Positions 1 through 10,707 are shown, counted from the first letter of the stretch. The stretch is DNA of 64,000 nt from Dactylorhiza incarnata (GCA_033032865.1 JAWHQI010000185.1:868001-932000), one strand, 5' to 3'. Numbers and translations are program-made. Notes: generated by a model from the sequence alone, not told the origin.

Positions 1-246
1 GTAGTTTACTATACGTGCTTTTACATTCATGATTTTAGGTGTGCTTTGAGGTATTAGTCAATTAGTGGCTAAGCAAAGCACAGTAGCCTCTTGTTACATG
101 CTAATAGGGCTGCTCTGTAGTGGTTGGCAGAATTTGTGATCATATTTGGGGAGGGAGTCGGAAAATTGGTTTTCTGTAATTTGAGGTTCTCTTTCACTTG
201 ATTAATTTTTTTATAACGCATAAATTTACTGGTGCTTGAATTGCAG

Positions 247-305
247 GTCTATGTCTTGGATGTTGTGGCAAAGAAGGGCTCATGGTATAGCTATAGAGAT
301 CACAG
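247..305 (+). pseudogene. RecA-like (organellar recombinase) exon fragment
   Basis: A 59-nt open segment is flanked by a splice acceptor (ttgcag, ending 246) and a donor (gt at 306). It reads VYVLDVVAKKGSWYSYRDH. The core VVxKKGSWYSY closely resembles the C-terminal part of the RecA core in plant chloroplast/mitochondrial RecA homologues, where it precedes a conserved LGQGR stretch. RecA proteins catalyse ATP-dependent homologous strand exchange; plant copies act in organelles. I could not find the next RecA exon in the following kilobase. This is therefore either one exon of a gene extending left of the window whose 3' exons have been displaced, or an isolated gene scrap. The family call rests on about 15 residues. 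Confidence 0.5.
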
Positions 306-1294
306 GTTACATTTCCTACTTTTGATATACAACTCATAAATTTCTTTTTCATATTTTTAACACTAAGTGTGGATCAACATTGCTATTACTCTTTTTCTGC
401 TCCTCTTCGATCGACGTTTTCCCAATGTTCATTTCATACACTAATTCAAATGACTTAAATTTTAGCATTTGTAAGTTCAACTATGCAATAATATTCTGTG
501 TTTCAAATTGAAAACCATGCTGCTCTATGATTTTTTTTAGTTTATTAATTTTTTTCACTTAATAAATTTGTTCTATTGTTCAAATGAGTTGATTTAATTA
601 ATTTATAGTATATATATAGACAATTGTGGCATACCTTCATTGCCTATAAGCATGAGGTTAGACAATTGTAGTAATTTTCTTTGTTTGCATTTCATTGTTT
701 GATTATTTTTTTTTATTCTCAATTCATATGCTATTCCTGTCCGATCTTGAGTGCAATGCTTCAATTGGAATTTGATGATAATAGCTTTGCCAAGATCTGC
801 ATCTTATACATAAATATGTGGGTACCAATACATGCACACATCCCATGGCATCTAATTAGAGCACACAATTTTCTAAGTTGCATTTCATAAAAGTCATGGA
901 TTTGTTTGAGCAAATTCTTTCTCCTTTCTCTAAAACAGGTGCATTTTCATCTCTCAATCGCCGAAGATAAGTGTGGTGGTTCGATTGTTCTAATAGCTGA
1001 AGATAGATGTGACGGGTCGATTGTTCTAATTGATTGAAACATTAATTTTCTCTTATATTTTTCATTATTTACATGGAAGAAAAGTTAAACATTTTTTATT
1101 GTTTTCTTTTACCAATTTTATGTAGCAGAATGGTATCCATGGAAGCTCTTTAATTCTAATTTTCCTGGTAAATGGAAGACCTGAAATCATTTATTTATGG
1201 TGCCCTTTTATACGAGTTTTTATTACTATTCAGCATTTCATACCATTCTGCATAGGGAAGTTTTGATAGAGTGGCAATATTTGTTGGATATGTC
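306..1294. other. AT-rich stretch without a recognisable gene
   Basis: T-rich, intron-like or intergenic sequence. A short near-duplicate (ccgaagataagtgtgg / ctgaagatagatgtga, about 960-1020) is the only local repeat I noticed. The small ORFs here have no domain-like composition. It could be the intron downstream of the RecA-like exon. Confidence 0.5.
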
Positions 1295-3093
1295 TGAAAG
1301 GAGAGTTTAGTTCTTATTATTATTATTAAAAGGCTCTTGCTTAATTTTACTTTCAAAATAAGTGATATATATATATATGAGTTTGTTGTATGAGTAATAA
1401 ACACAAATACTAAGAGTGCATAAGAAATCACAGTAATAATAAGAAATAAAACAAAACACATAACAAGCAAACCACAAAATAAACAAGCATCCAAATGACA
1501 CAAGGAAATATAGTAGTTCCCCTCAACTGGGTACATCTACTCTTCTACCCACTGGTAGGAATCCACTGGAGGTTATTGATCAGGTGCCCTCACACCAAGG
1601 TGTTTTTGATAAGGTGTCCACACACTAATGGAGGTTTGATCAGGTGCCCAATTCACCTATACGCTTTTGATCAGGTGCTCATAAACTAAGATACAGGTTT
1701 TTGCTAAGGTGCCCTGTCACCGGGAGTAAACTTTTGAAGGGAGTTTTAACCCTTTACAAGATGGGAGAAATAAAAGAAAACAAAAACAGATGTTGTTGTT
1801 CTTCTCTTTGTTGAGAAGACACTTGATGAAGATGATGTTGAAGAAGGCTCCCCCTGTCTGATTTACTTTAGATGACAGCTTTGAGTATGGAGCTTCTTCT
1901 CTAGATTGTGATCCTCTTCTTCTTCTTGCAGTTTTGATCCTGAGCATGTAATATTGGTTTGGTGTCTCAGGATATGTATAGAAGATCTGCAAGAAAAATG
2001 TTTAGCAAAAAGAAGATAATATAATTTGATCTGCTTCTTCTTTTTCTCTTCTTCTTCTTTAATTCCTGTACAACAGTTGTAATGTATTCTGTCTATGTAA
2101 TTCTGTACATCAATATAAACTCTATATGTAATCTGTCGAGATAAACAGCAGTATATATTCTGCTCTATAAATAATCTGCTGCATATATTTATCTGTTGTA
2201 TAATAAGTTGATTCCTGCTGTCGTATATAGAAGTTGTCCTCTTTCCTGGCTAATTTGAATCCTTGCCGACAGAAGAGGAAATGATATATTATCTCTTTCA
2301 TTTCCCAGATCCTCGAGCAGAACAATTTCTTTCTTTAGCTTGCTGCAACGGCTACAACATTTATTTCTTAGTTGCCAACGGCTATATTAATTAATGCTTG
2401 CACGCTGTAAGGTCAGATCAGCAATATATATATAGAAATATATAAATAGAATAAATATTGCTTTAAATAAAGTCTGATAGCATATATAATATAATATAAT
2501 ATTTCAGACGAGCTGAAAGATATTAAAATAATGCTGGGAGAAATTCGTCGAATGCCATTCGTCGAACGTCGAGCTCATCATTTGATTCGTCGACCTGATC
2601 ATTAAATTCACTGTTCCAAATTTCTGCTGAATATTCGTCCAACGCAGGCTTGAGTTCGTCGAACGCAGGATTCATCGGCCGCTGAAGCTTTGAAAAATTC
2701 TTCGACCGCTGAGATACTCTATTCGTCGACCGCTGAACCGCTGGATTTCGTCGAGCGCAGAATGCACGCCATTCGTTGATCGCAGGATGTCGTTCGTCGA
2801 ACGCAGTTTGACTAATATTATTTTTATTTCTTTTCTTATTTTCTGCTCGTTAATATATATAGATATATATATATATATCTTAGTATATTATTTATATATA
2901 TATATATTATTAGTATATTATATATATTATCGTATATTTCTTTTTATATTATATATTATTCCTTTCTGCCTATTAATATATTTTTTTAGCCTTCTACCTT
3001 AATAGGATTTAATCTAAGTTATAATATGAGTTATGATATAAACTTAGATACTAAAGGTGGATCCTAACTCAAATCAAAACTAAGGTTCCAACA
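1295..3093 (-). repeat. Element A 3' LTR (complete, 1799 bp)
   Basis: On the minus strand it starts TGTTGGAACC (complement ends at 3093) and ends CTTTCA (complement starts TGAAAG at 1295). It contains degenerate repeats of a gatcaggtgcc motif (about 1575-1725), a (ta)n tract, and an array of attcgtcga motifs in U3 (2541-2805). The other LTR lacks about 75 bp present here around 1522-1590; the deleted segment is bounded by the short repeat ccctca. Confidence 0.8.
2541..2805. repeat. ATTCGTCGA(ACGCAG) motif array in the element A U3
   Basis: Near-copies of attcgtcga or attcgtcgaacgcag recur about ten times in 265 bp, with the partly palindromic core tcga. The truncated 5' LTR keeps the first part of the array (5713-5890). 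Its position upstream of the LTR transcription start suggests a regulatory array. Confidence 0.7.
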
Positions 3094-3104
3094 ATCTCCC
3101 CCTA
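3094..3104 (-). other. Polypurine tract of element A
   Basis: The minus strand reads tagggggagat immediately before the LTR start TGTTGG, the usual plant Copia arrangement. A second similar tract (complement of aatctccccc) lies at about 3148-3158. Confidence 0.7.
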
Positions 3105-3570
3105 TTTGAGTTGGGATCCTAATCCAAATTAAGACTAGGTTCTAACAATCTCCCCCAATTTGGTTTAGGATTCCTAAGCAAAAAAGTTCATTAAAGCTTA
3201 AGAGATTATTTTCTTCTTATAAAATTTATTTAAGCAATTCTGATTTCCTAGATTTTATTTTAAATAGGAATTTTAATATGTGAATTGCTAGCTGTTAATA
3301 GATTCAAAGAATTTTAAAATCAGAAATACAATGTCTGATAGCTTCTTTCTATAGAATCCCCTTAATCAGAAGAGACTCACACTCAGAGCTCTGATCATTT
3401 CTGATCTATGCTATTTGAGTAGAATGCTCAAACTTGATTTTGGAGAAAATCTGTAAGAATGTGAAGTTTATCTGTCATTGTTTTAAGATAGAAAAATTCA
3501 AACAAATCTTAAAACTGCTGTTTAATTTAATTTATAATTTAAGTAAAAACATTAAACAGTTAAAACAAAA

Positions 3571-4260
3571 TTATTTTATAGATAGATATTTTGACCTTTT
3601 TATTTCATTGAAGTATAAATTTGTAAACGTATTTTTATTTTGCTGAACATAAGAAAATTCTTTTTCTTTAAAAGTTTGTTTAAAGTTATCAGCTTTAATA
3701 ATTTTATTTTTTAAAGAGATAGTTTGTTCTACAGAAATTTTGAAAGGAGTTAAATTAATTATTTTTGTTAACTCTTTTCTAATGTTATTTTCAGAATTAT
3801 AATTTCCAGATGTTATTAAATCTGTACATAATGAATTAAAAACAGATCTGAAATCAGAGGTACTATTAGGAGATGTTGTTACCTTTTTTACCTTTTCTTG
3901 TTCAGATTCTGCATCTGATATGTAATCTGAACCATATATAACCATCATACAGAAGTTTCTGGCTTTTTGTTCTTCCTTGTCTTCTTCTTCAGTTAGAGTT
4001 GAAGATGGTTCTGCATCAAAAATGATGTTAGTGGAAGAGGAAGATGGTTCATTTACCATCCTTGAGAGGGAGTTCCAAATGCTCTTTGCTGAAGTGCAAT
4101 CAGCCACTTTGAGAAGAATGTCTGTTGACATTGATTTAGCCAATATGTTCATGGCCATGGCATCAGCACTTTTCAGCTTTTCTTCTTCTTCTGTTGAGGA
4201 AATTGAAGATGGAATTCCTGTTAAAATAGATTTATAAATACTTTCATCTATGACATCCAT
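3571..4260 (-). CDS. Copia gag-like protein (UBN2-type), element A
   Basis: A 229-codon ORF starts with ATG 236 nt downstream of the primer-binding site, as expected for gag. Residues about 30-70 contain AMAMNILAKSMSTDILLKVA and then IWNSLSRMV, the pattern of the UBN2/gag-polypeptide domain of plant Copia elements. A serine-rich and acidic stretch follows. There is no zinc knuckle, protease, integrase or RT. The same signature occurs in the gag scrap of element F near 58000, so the two are homologous. Length is below that of a full Copia gag and the 3' part does not resemble known domains. It may supply particle protein for a non-autonomous family, or be a decayed remnant. Confidence 0.6.
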   Translation of the reverse strand: MDVIDESIYKSILTGIPSSISSTEEEEKLKSADAMAMNILAKSMSTDILLKVADCTSAKSIWNSLSRMVNEPSSSSTNIIFDAEPSSTLTEEEDKEEQKARNFCMMVIYGSDYISDAESEQEKVKKVTTSPNSTSDFRSVFNSLCTDLITSGNYNSENNIRKELTKIINLTPFKISVEQTISLKNKIIKADNFKQTFKEKEFSYVQQNKNTFTNLYFNEIKRSKYLSIK

Positions 4261-4429
4261 TTATAACTTAATTCTAACTTGCCATAACTCAAATCTATCC
4301 AAATTACATAAAGGTGGATCTGAAAATAAGAAATCTAAATGTGTCAATTAGAAAACCTTTTTTTTAAACAAAATAAGAACTAAGTGATCTTTGTGATTCA
4401 GGTGTTAGCCTGTGTGAATAATCAACCTA

Positions 4430-4449
4430 GCTCTGATACCAATTGAAAG
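4430..4449 (-). repeat. Second primer-binding-site copy with LTR-end stub
   Basis: gctctgatacca, then at, then tgaaag repeats the exact PBS / 2-nt gap / LTR-end arrangement of 4496-4515, 66 bp further inside the element. It looks like a local duplication of the LTR-PBS junction. Confidence 0.7.
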
Positions 4450-4495
4450 GGGTTCAATTGAGTATCAGGTGCAAGAAATTAAAAAAAATCAGCCT

Positions 4496-4507
4496 CCTCT
4501 GATACCA
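4496..4507 (-). other. Primer-binding site of element A (iMet tRNA)
   Basis: The reverse complement is TGGTATCAGAGG, two bases inside the 5' LTR boundary at 4510. Confidence 0.85.
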
Positions 4508-4509
4508 AT

Positions 4510-5901
4510 TGAAAGTGGAGTTTAATTGTTGTTATTATTATTAAAAGGCTCTTGCTTAATTTTTACTTTCAAAGTAAATGATATATATATATATATATGA
4601 GTTTGCTGTATGAGTAATAAACACAAATACTAAGAGTGCATAAGAAATCACAGCAATAATAAGAAATAAAACAAAGCACATAACAAGCAAATCACAAAAT
4701 AAACAAGCATCCAGATGACACAAGGAAATATAATAGTTCCCTCACACCAAGGTGTTTTTGATAAGGTGTCCACACACCAATGGAGGTTTGATCAGGTGCC
4801 TAATTCACCTATAAGCTTTTGATCAGGTGCTTCTAAACCAAGATGCAGGTTTTTGCTAAGGTGGCCTGTCACCGGGAGTAAACTTTGAAGGGAGTTTTAA
4901 CCCTTTACAAGATGCGAGGAATAAAAGAAAACAAAAAAGATTATGTTGTTCTTCTCTTTGCTGAGAAGACACTTGATGAAGATGATGTTGAAGAAGGCTC
5001 CCCCTGTCTGATTTAGTTTAGATGACAGTTTTGCGTATGGAGCTTCTTCTCTAGATTGTGATCCTCTTCTTCTTCTTGCAGTTTTGATCCTGAGCAAGTA
5101 ATATTGGTTTGGTGTCTCAGGATATGTATAGAAGATATGCAAGAAAGATGTTTAGCAAAAAGAAGATAATATAATTTGATCTGCTTCTTCTTTTTGCTCT
5201 GTTCTTCTTTTTCTCTTCTTCTTATTCTTCTTTAATTCCTGTACAGCAGTTGTAATGTATTCTTTCTATGTAATTCTGTACAGCAATATAAACTATATAT
5301 GTAATCTGTCGAAATAAACAGCAGTATATATTCTGCTATATAAATAATCTGCTGCATATATTTATCTGTTGTATAATAAGTTGACTCATACTATCGTATA
5401 TATAAGTTGTCCTCTTTCCTGGCTAATTTGAATCCTTGCCGACAGAAGAGGAAAGGATATATTATCTCTTTCATTTCCCAGATCCTTGAGCAGAACAATT
5501 TCTTTCTTTAGCTTGCTGCAACGGCTACAGCATTTATTGCTTTGCTGCCAACGGCTATATTAATTAATGCTTGCACGCTGTAAGGTCAGATCAGCAATAT
5601 ATATATATAAATATATAAATAAAATAAATATTGTTTTAAATAAAGTCTGACAGCATATATAATATTATATAATATTTCAGATGAGCTGAAAGATATTAAT
5701 ATAATGCTGTGAGAAATTCGTCGAACGCCATTCGTCGAACGTCGAGCTCATCATTTAATTCATCGACCTGATCATTAAATTCACTGTTCCAAACTTCTGC
5801 TGAATATTCATCGAACGCAGGCTTGAGTTCGTTGAACGCAAGATTCGTCGACCACTGAGCTTGAATGATTTCGTCGACCGTTGAAGCTTTGATAAATTCT
5901 T
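4510..5901 (-). repeat. Element A 5' LTR (truncated)
   Basis: Matches 1295-2702 of the other LTR, apart from the 75-bp deletion and scattered substitutions. Homology stops after ttctt at 5901, where unrelated sequence begins. Confidence 0.8.
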
Positions 5902-6645
5902 ATATGGAGATTTCATATATTTTGTTTTTTTTATGAGAAGGTGGGAGATCGAGGACTGGAGCAGGGGAGACGATGAAGGATGTGTTGAAGAGGAGCTTTC
6001 GAGCAAGCAAGTAGACGGTGAAGCGCACTGCGGAGGCAGCCGCCTAGGTGGCGGAGAAGCCGAGGGAAAAGCTCCAGTGAACCATCTCCAAGAGTCCAAC
6101 TTTTCCCAATAGGAGCATGTGCGCTGTTAACTTTATTTCATCCCAATTTAATAATCTTGCTTTCCAATATTGCACAATTTTTTTAATATATTAGTTACAA
6201 AGCTGGCATTCTTCATCTAAAAAGCAATCAACCATGGAGCTATTCACTTGAACTTTTCAAGCAGGAGACATGGAGCTGCAAGTGTTTAGGTTTACATTCA
6301 GGTTCCCTACAAACATCCGTTGATTTTTTTTCCTCCAAGCAATCTATTTTCATTGATATTTTTTTGTATCTAAGGATCAAGTTTTGACCAAACTTTCTAA
6401 TTTAATTTACTATATCTAGCAGAGATTAACAACTGCTGCCTTTGAACTTAAAAAGCACACTTCGTCTGAACTGGAGGGGCTCCAACCACAAACAAAGGCA
6501 ACTGTGACAAATATAAACTGTAAAGGGCTTCTTACTATAAACAGAAAATCTCTCCATCGAACTAGACTTCTTCCATCCCGAGCTCCAATTTTTTCTCTGA
6601 ACTCTTGTTATAAACAAGAGTTACTAATAGTTTTCCATTCTATAG
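5902..6645. other. Host-derived stretch with possible exon scraps
   Basis: No confident gene. Around 5972-6095 a plus-strand frame has coding-like character (basic residues, MKDVLKRSFRASK) but is interrupted by two TAG codons and one TGA, and I cannot assign a family. The rest is intron-like and precedes the UDP-xylose synthase exon at 6646, so it may be upstream intron sequence of that pseudogene. Confidence 0.35.
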
Positions 6646-6982
6646 GTGAATTCACGATGATGGAACTTGCAGAAATGGTCAAGGAGGTAACACTTTTGCT
6701 TAAAGCTATTGGTATAATTTGACAATTATAGCTCCGTCAATACATGTAGAAGAAGTTGTCAGTTTATTATTACTTTCCTTTTTATTTTCGCTACAATTGA
6801 TCAACCCAGATGTCGCCGTGAAGATAGTGGACAACGATGATCCTCTCCAGAGAAAACCCGACATCACAAAGGCTAAAGATTTAGTTGGTTGGGAGCCTAA
6901 GGTCATTCTTATAGACGGCTTGCCCCTCATGGAATAAGACTTCATGCAGAGACTTGTTGTGCCCAAGAATCAATTCAAATAA
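6646..6982 (+). pseudogene. UXS-like: UDP-glucuronate decarboxylase (UDP-xylose synthase) 3' exons, pseudogene
   Basis: Two segments match the C-terminus of plant UDP-glucuronic acid decarboxylase, the NAD-dependent short-chain dehydrogenase family enzyme that makes UDP-xylose for cell-wall xylan. Exon 1 (6646-6686) follows a tatag acceptor and reads EFTMMELAEMVKE, ending at a gtaac donor. Exon 2 (about 6797-6982) reads [16 protein letters not shown], then [18 protein letters not shown], then DGLPLME. A TAA stop (6934-6936) replaces the codon after LME. The following in-frame residues DFMQRL..VPK still match the family C-terminus, so the stop is premature. The acceptor before exon 2 reads ctacaa rather than an AG, suggesting splice-site loss. 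The NAD-binding and catalytic N-terminal exons are absent. The family call is strong; inactivity is inferred from the stop, the lost acceptor and the missing exons. Confidence 0.85.
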
Positions 6983-7480
6983 ATTATCTCTTCATAATAT
7001 CATGATAATATATTCAGATTCTCTGCAAAGTGCAGTTACAATGATAACTTTAGAAGTGCTGCTAATCTATCTCAGACATTCAAGGTGAATTCAGTGGCCT
7101 GGATAAACTATTTATATATTGCTATTTATTGTTTGTTTATTTTATCTTGGCTTAATTATATATATGAGCAGCTCTATATATAATGTATATTAGGATCTTG
7201 AGAATTACAATTTCAAGATTACCGAATTAATTTGTTTATTTAAATTTTTACAAGACATATGTGAGTTACTTTTGTTTGTATTAGAGCTCTCATATGTCTT
7301 ATAAAATGAGCTGTCATAGGTCTTATAAAAAACTTGAATAAACATATGTGAAATTAAGCTCATGTAATCACTAATATAATACATGAGATATAATAATGGA
7401 AATTTTTTATAAGCCATGAGCTATATAGATTTAAGTTTTCAGCTCAAAATACATGTTTATTTATTTTTTTAATAAGACGT
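6983..7480. other. AT-rich sequence, no gene seen
   Basis: AT-rich, with short dispersed repeats (catatgtcttataaaa-like near 7290-7330). I see no coding or mobile-element signal. Confidence 0.4.
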
Positions 7481-8340
7481 CATCTGGAACGTTGTCTATG
7501 TCGATATGTTGCTGCCCACCGAAAGTTGTCACCCACTGAAAGTTGTCGCCCGACTAATGTTGTCGTCTTCTGAATGTTGCCATCCGCCGAATGTTCGCCG
7601 CATGAGGCGACATTTTTTAGAATTTCTATGCGCGCGCAATCCGCTCAAACGCGCGGGGGGGGGGGGGGGCAACCCTCTAATATGCGGGCGCAGCCCACTC
7701 AAATGTGTGCGCGGCCCTCTCATATGCGGTCGCATCTCACTTAAAAAATTTGAAATTAATTTCTTCAAAATATGATTGACTTTTTAAATATATGGTTGGA
7801 TTATTCAACTTCCTCTCATTTTACATATCAATGAGATGGTTGAGGATTTAGAGTAATCTATTTTCTTCTTATGAAAACTTCCAGCGAAGCCCGTGCGTAT
7901 TCTTTCAGGCTTTTCCCCCGCTAAATGTCACTGATCTCGCTGAATGCCGCCACCCCCGCACAACGTCGCCACCCCTTTAACAATGTCACCGTCCCCGCTT
8001 GAATCGCCAAAATATGGGCGCAACAGGTTGAATGCAGTCGACTCATATGCGGGCGCAGCCCGCTAAGAGTCAGCGAGCACGACAAATGTTTATTAATTAA
8101 TATAAATAACGCCCACGACAAATGTCGCCTTCCGGGTACTGTCACGCCCATGACAAATGTTTACTAATTAGTATAAATATCGCCCACGACAAATGTCACC
8201 GCCCATGACAAATGTCGCCGCTCATGACAAATGACGCAGCCCAAGACAAATGCCTCGCCCACGACAGATGTGGGCGCAGCCCGCCCGAATGCGGGCGCAG
8301 CCCACTAAGAGTCAGCGAGCATGGCCGTAGCCAAAAACCA
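7481..8340. repeat. Helitron-related GC-rich repeat block
   Basis: Two kinds of short repeats alternate: gcgggcgcagcccgct-type palindromes followed by aagagtcagcgagca (8055-8075 and 8285-8325), and near-copies of cgcccacgacaaatgtc (at least eight, about 8085-8275). A related series, gaaagttgtcgccc, lies at 7510-7600. The agcccgctaagagtcagcgag unit recurs at about 39712 and resembles the hairpin-rich 3' region of the Helitron-like elements at 40641-43295. No transposase was seen, so this is probably a decayed non-autonomous Helitron. A 15-base G run lies at about 7657. Confidence 0.5.
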
Positions 8341-9060
8341 AACCTTCCTATAGGATTCCCAAAAGCCACTGCTAAACTCCAACGCCACCGCTACACGCCA
8401 ACTTCATTGCTCCTTGATTGTTGCCCGCCTCCTCTACATAAAACATATATGCCTCCTCCTTGGCAGATCCTCGCCCCCTCCAAAGCTCCTCCCTGGCCTC
8501 CTCCATTGCTCCACCTCGGCGGCTCCTCGGCGGCACAGCGGCTCCTCCTCGGCGGCACAGCGGCTCCTCCTCGGCAGAGCCTCGCCTCCTCCAAGCTCCT
8601 GCTCTCCCGCTCCCTCTCAGGTGCTTTGCGTGCTTGAAGTTGCGGGCATTACATGTCATCTCTGCCTTTACAGATAGAGGTTGCGGGCATCCCGATGAGA
8701 GGAGGTTATCTCCCTTTCCTGAAGCCGTCGTCGTCTCCCTTGCAAGAAGTCGTCGTTGTCGCCATGGCCAGAAGCCGCCGCCGTCACCAGAATCCATTGT
8801 CGTCGTCCTCGCCAGAAGCCGCCGCCGCCACCATCACTAGACGGCGGCTCCATCACCAGAAGCCACCGTCGTCGCCCTCGCCAGAAGCCTGCTTTTATGG
8901 TAGAACACTCCCCAAGACATCGTCTCCCTCCCCAAAAGCATTACTTCCGCTCAGAACTGCTCAGAACATCCCCTCCCCTCTCCTTCTCCATTCTATATGA
9001 TCTTTGTTTCTTCCTCCTGCTTTCTATTTTGATTTCTCCATCTTCTACTTCAGAGAAAAA
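8341..9060. repeat. C/T-rich low-complexity sequence with short tandem repeats
   Basis: Contains tandem ggctcctcctcggcggcaca units (about 8520-8580) and many gccgtcgtcgcc / cagaagccgccgcc units (8720-8890). All frames give proline-, serine- or arginine-rich low-complexity peptides, so the open frames on both strands are probably composition artefacts. Confidence 0.5.
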
Positions 9061-9066
9061 CCACGA

Positions 9067-9109
9067 ATGTCAATGGTTGTTGCTGATCTAATGTCATTCT
9101 TCAAAATTG
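9067..9109 (+). pseudogene. Exon-1-like segment, copy 1 (unknown gene)
   Basis: A 43-nt segment starts with ATG and ends at a consensus donor (attg|gtaagc). It reads MSMVVADLMSFFKI. A near-identical copy lies 123 bp downstream. I do not recognise the protein, and no second exon could be assigned. Element B interrupts the locus at 9551. Confidence 0.3.
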
Positions 9110-9189
9110 GTAAGCCTCCATTGTTTCGCATATTATTTTTCTTCTTCCTTTAGGACAACTCCATCTTCTCCTTCAGAGAAAAATCGGGA

Positions 9190-9232
9190 ATGTCAATGGA
9201 CGCTGCTGATCTCATGTCGTTCGTCAAAATTG
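9190..9232 (+). pseudogene. Exon-1-like segment, copy 2 (unknown gene)
   Basis: Reads MSMDAADLMSFVKI and ends at the same donor context (attg|gtaagc) as the first copy. Preceding sequence (tccatcttctcctt cagagaaaaa) is also duplicated, so the unit of duplication is about 120 bp. The start codon, length and donor are preserved in both copies. A potential acceptor (tctccacag) follows at about 9331. Confidence 0.35.
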
Positions 9233-9550
9233 GTAAGCTTCCACTACTTCTCATAAGATTTTTCTCATTCCTATCTAACTCTTCTTCTCCTTCAGTTGAT
9301 TCATCACCCTTCTTTTCTCCATCTCCACAGAAGCCTTCTTTTTTTTGGTGTCGTATTCACCTAAACCTAAACAAGAACCAGTCATTTCGGAGGTTTTAAA
9401 AGTGCCTTTTTATTCTAAAATCTTGCTTTTCAATTCCCAAATAGAACTTCAAGCATGGTTGGTCATTAGTTTGAAAAAGTAGGAGCATAATCACAGGTAA
9501 CTGGTGTCTTTACTTTCTGGACAATTAGATTGATTTTGTATGGTTGGCTC

Positions 9551-10679
9551 TGTTGGAACATGTTTTCCGAACTCCTTGGTTTGCTAATAACAAATCTCGG
9601 GTGTGTTTGATCCTATTTTCTCTATGGTGTGCCGATATAATAGGTATGTAACTATGCTAATTATTGTTTGGAGCTCAGAATGAATAGTCCAGAAAATTCA
9701 ATGTCGTCAGCTACACCTAGATATCGGAATCAGACAGCCCAGCGATTTTCCCACGATTCTGCAGTTTCGTCCACTGTCAGAATTCCGACAGTGATATCGG
9801 AATCCGACAGCCCACGTTTCAACTGAAACCGTCACGCCGCAAAAACTTCGTTCGCATGGGACACGTGGCAGCTGTAGGAGATAACGTCGGTGGACGATAG
9901 TTAGATGTAGTCGACGACATCGACAAAATATATATTGACTCATTTTTCGTGGAGGAGAAGTTACACACCATTTTGGAGTACCAATTCCTGAGTGCATTTC
10001 GTCCAGAGAGCTCCAGAAATTCGAGAACTTCCATTTCGACAAGATCGTTCAAGATCGAAGGGGAGACGGTTTATGCGCAGTATCTTTGGCAACCTTTGCA
10101 AGGATTCGACGCCGTCTTCAGAGCTGTGGATTTAAGGAGTTTTCATATCTTAATCTCTATTTTGTAATTCATTTATTCATCTTGTAATCCGTAGAGGAAA
10201 TCGCCGCCTTGTGCGTGGCGTCTAAGTTCGTGTGTGGCTTAGGGGAAATTGTCGCCTTATGCGTGGTGTCTAGGTCCTTGTGAGGCTTAGGAGTAAATTG
10301 TCATCTTGTGTGCAGCGTTTAGATAGTGGAGAGATTTAGGGGGAGGCTAGTAGCAAGATCTAGGAAGAGATTTGCTAATAGCCGGCCGGTCCTTGGTTGA
10401 AGGACCGGTAAATTGAAAAGAATTTTATTTTTATCATAGCCTTGATTTTAAGCTTTATTAAGATCGACAATCCTTTGTATTCATCATTTGTGGAAATAAA
10501 ATTTGATTTCCAATTTCTCATGATTTTCTAAGTGCTTATTTAGGTTGTGCAAAAATCTACTTGTTTATCCGTTAAAATTATCATAATATATTAGAAAAAT
10601 TTCAAAGTAAATTTTATCCCTTATCCACCCCCCACCCCCACCCCCCCCCCTCCCTCTAAGGGCGGCGCAAGATCCAACA
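9551..10679 (+). repeat. Element B 5' LTR
   Basis: 1129 bp, TG...CA. It contains tagtcgacgacatcgac (about 9908) and a C-rich tract (10625-10655) before the end gatccaaca. It differs from the 3' LTR at many positions and by indels, so it is an old insertion. Confidence 0.9.
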
Positions 10680-10681
10680 CT

Positions 10682-10693
10682 TGGTATCAAAGG
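10682..10693 (+). other. Primer-binding site of element B
   Basis: TGGTATCAAAGG, a one-base variant of the iMet primer site, two bases after the LTR end. Confidence 0.8.
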
Positions 10694-10707
10694 GAGGTTA
10701 CTCCAAA

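Larger units (their letters stand above)
1295..5901 (-). mobile_element. Element A: non-autonomous Ty1/copia LTR retrotransposon, 5' LTR truncated
   Basis: Two copies of a long direct repeat (1295-3093 and 4510-5901) flank a 1.4-kb interior. Orientation is minus. The reverse complement of TGGTATCAGAGG (the initiator-Met tRNA primer site) lies 2 nt inside the right-hand copy at 4496-4507. The complement of a polypurine tract (atctcccccta) follows the left-hand copy at 3094. The left copy runs TG...CA on the minus strand. The right copy breaks off at about 5901, so about 390 bp of U3 and the outer flank are lost and no target-site duplication can be checked. The interior encodes only a gag-like ORF and no pol, so movement would need enzymes in trans. 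The gag resembles that of element F, suggesting related lineages. Confidence 0.8.

Noticed and set aside
5972..6095. Coding-like scrap (MKDVLKRSFRASK with in-frame stops) as an IST1-like gene remnant
   Set aside because: The resemblance covers only about a dozen residues and the rest does not follow; not enough for a family call.
8212..9000. ORFs rich in Pro, Ser and Arg on both strands
   Set aside because: They overlap in several frames, follow short tandem DNA repeats and show no domain, so I treat them as composition artefacts.
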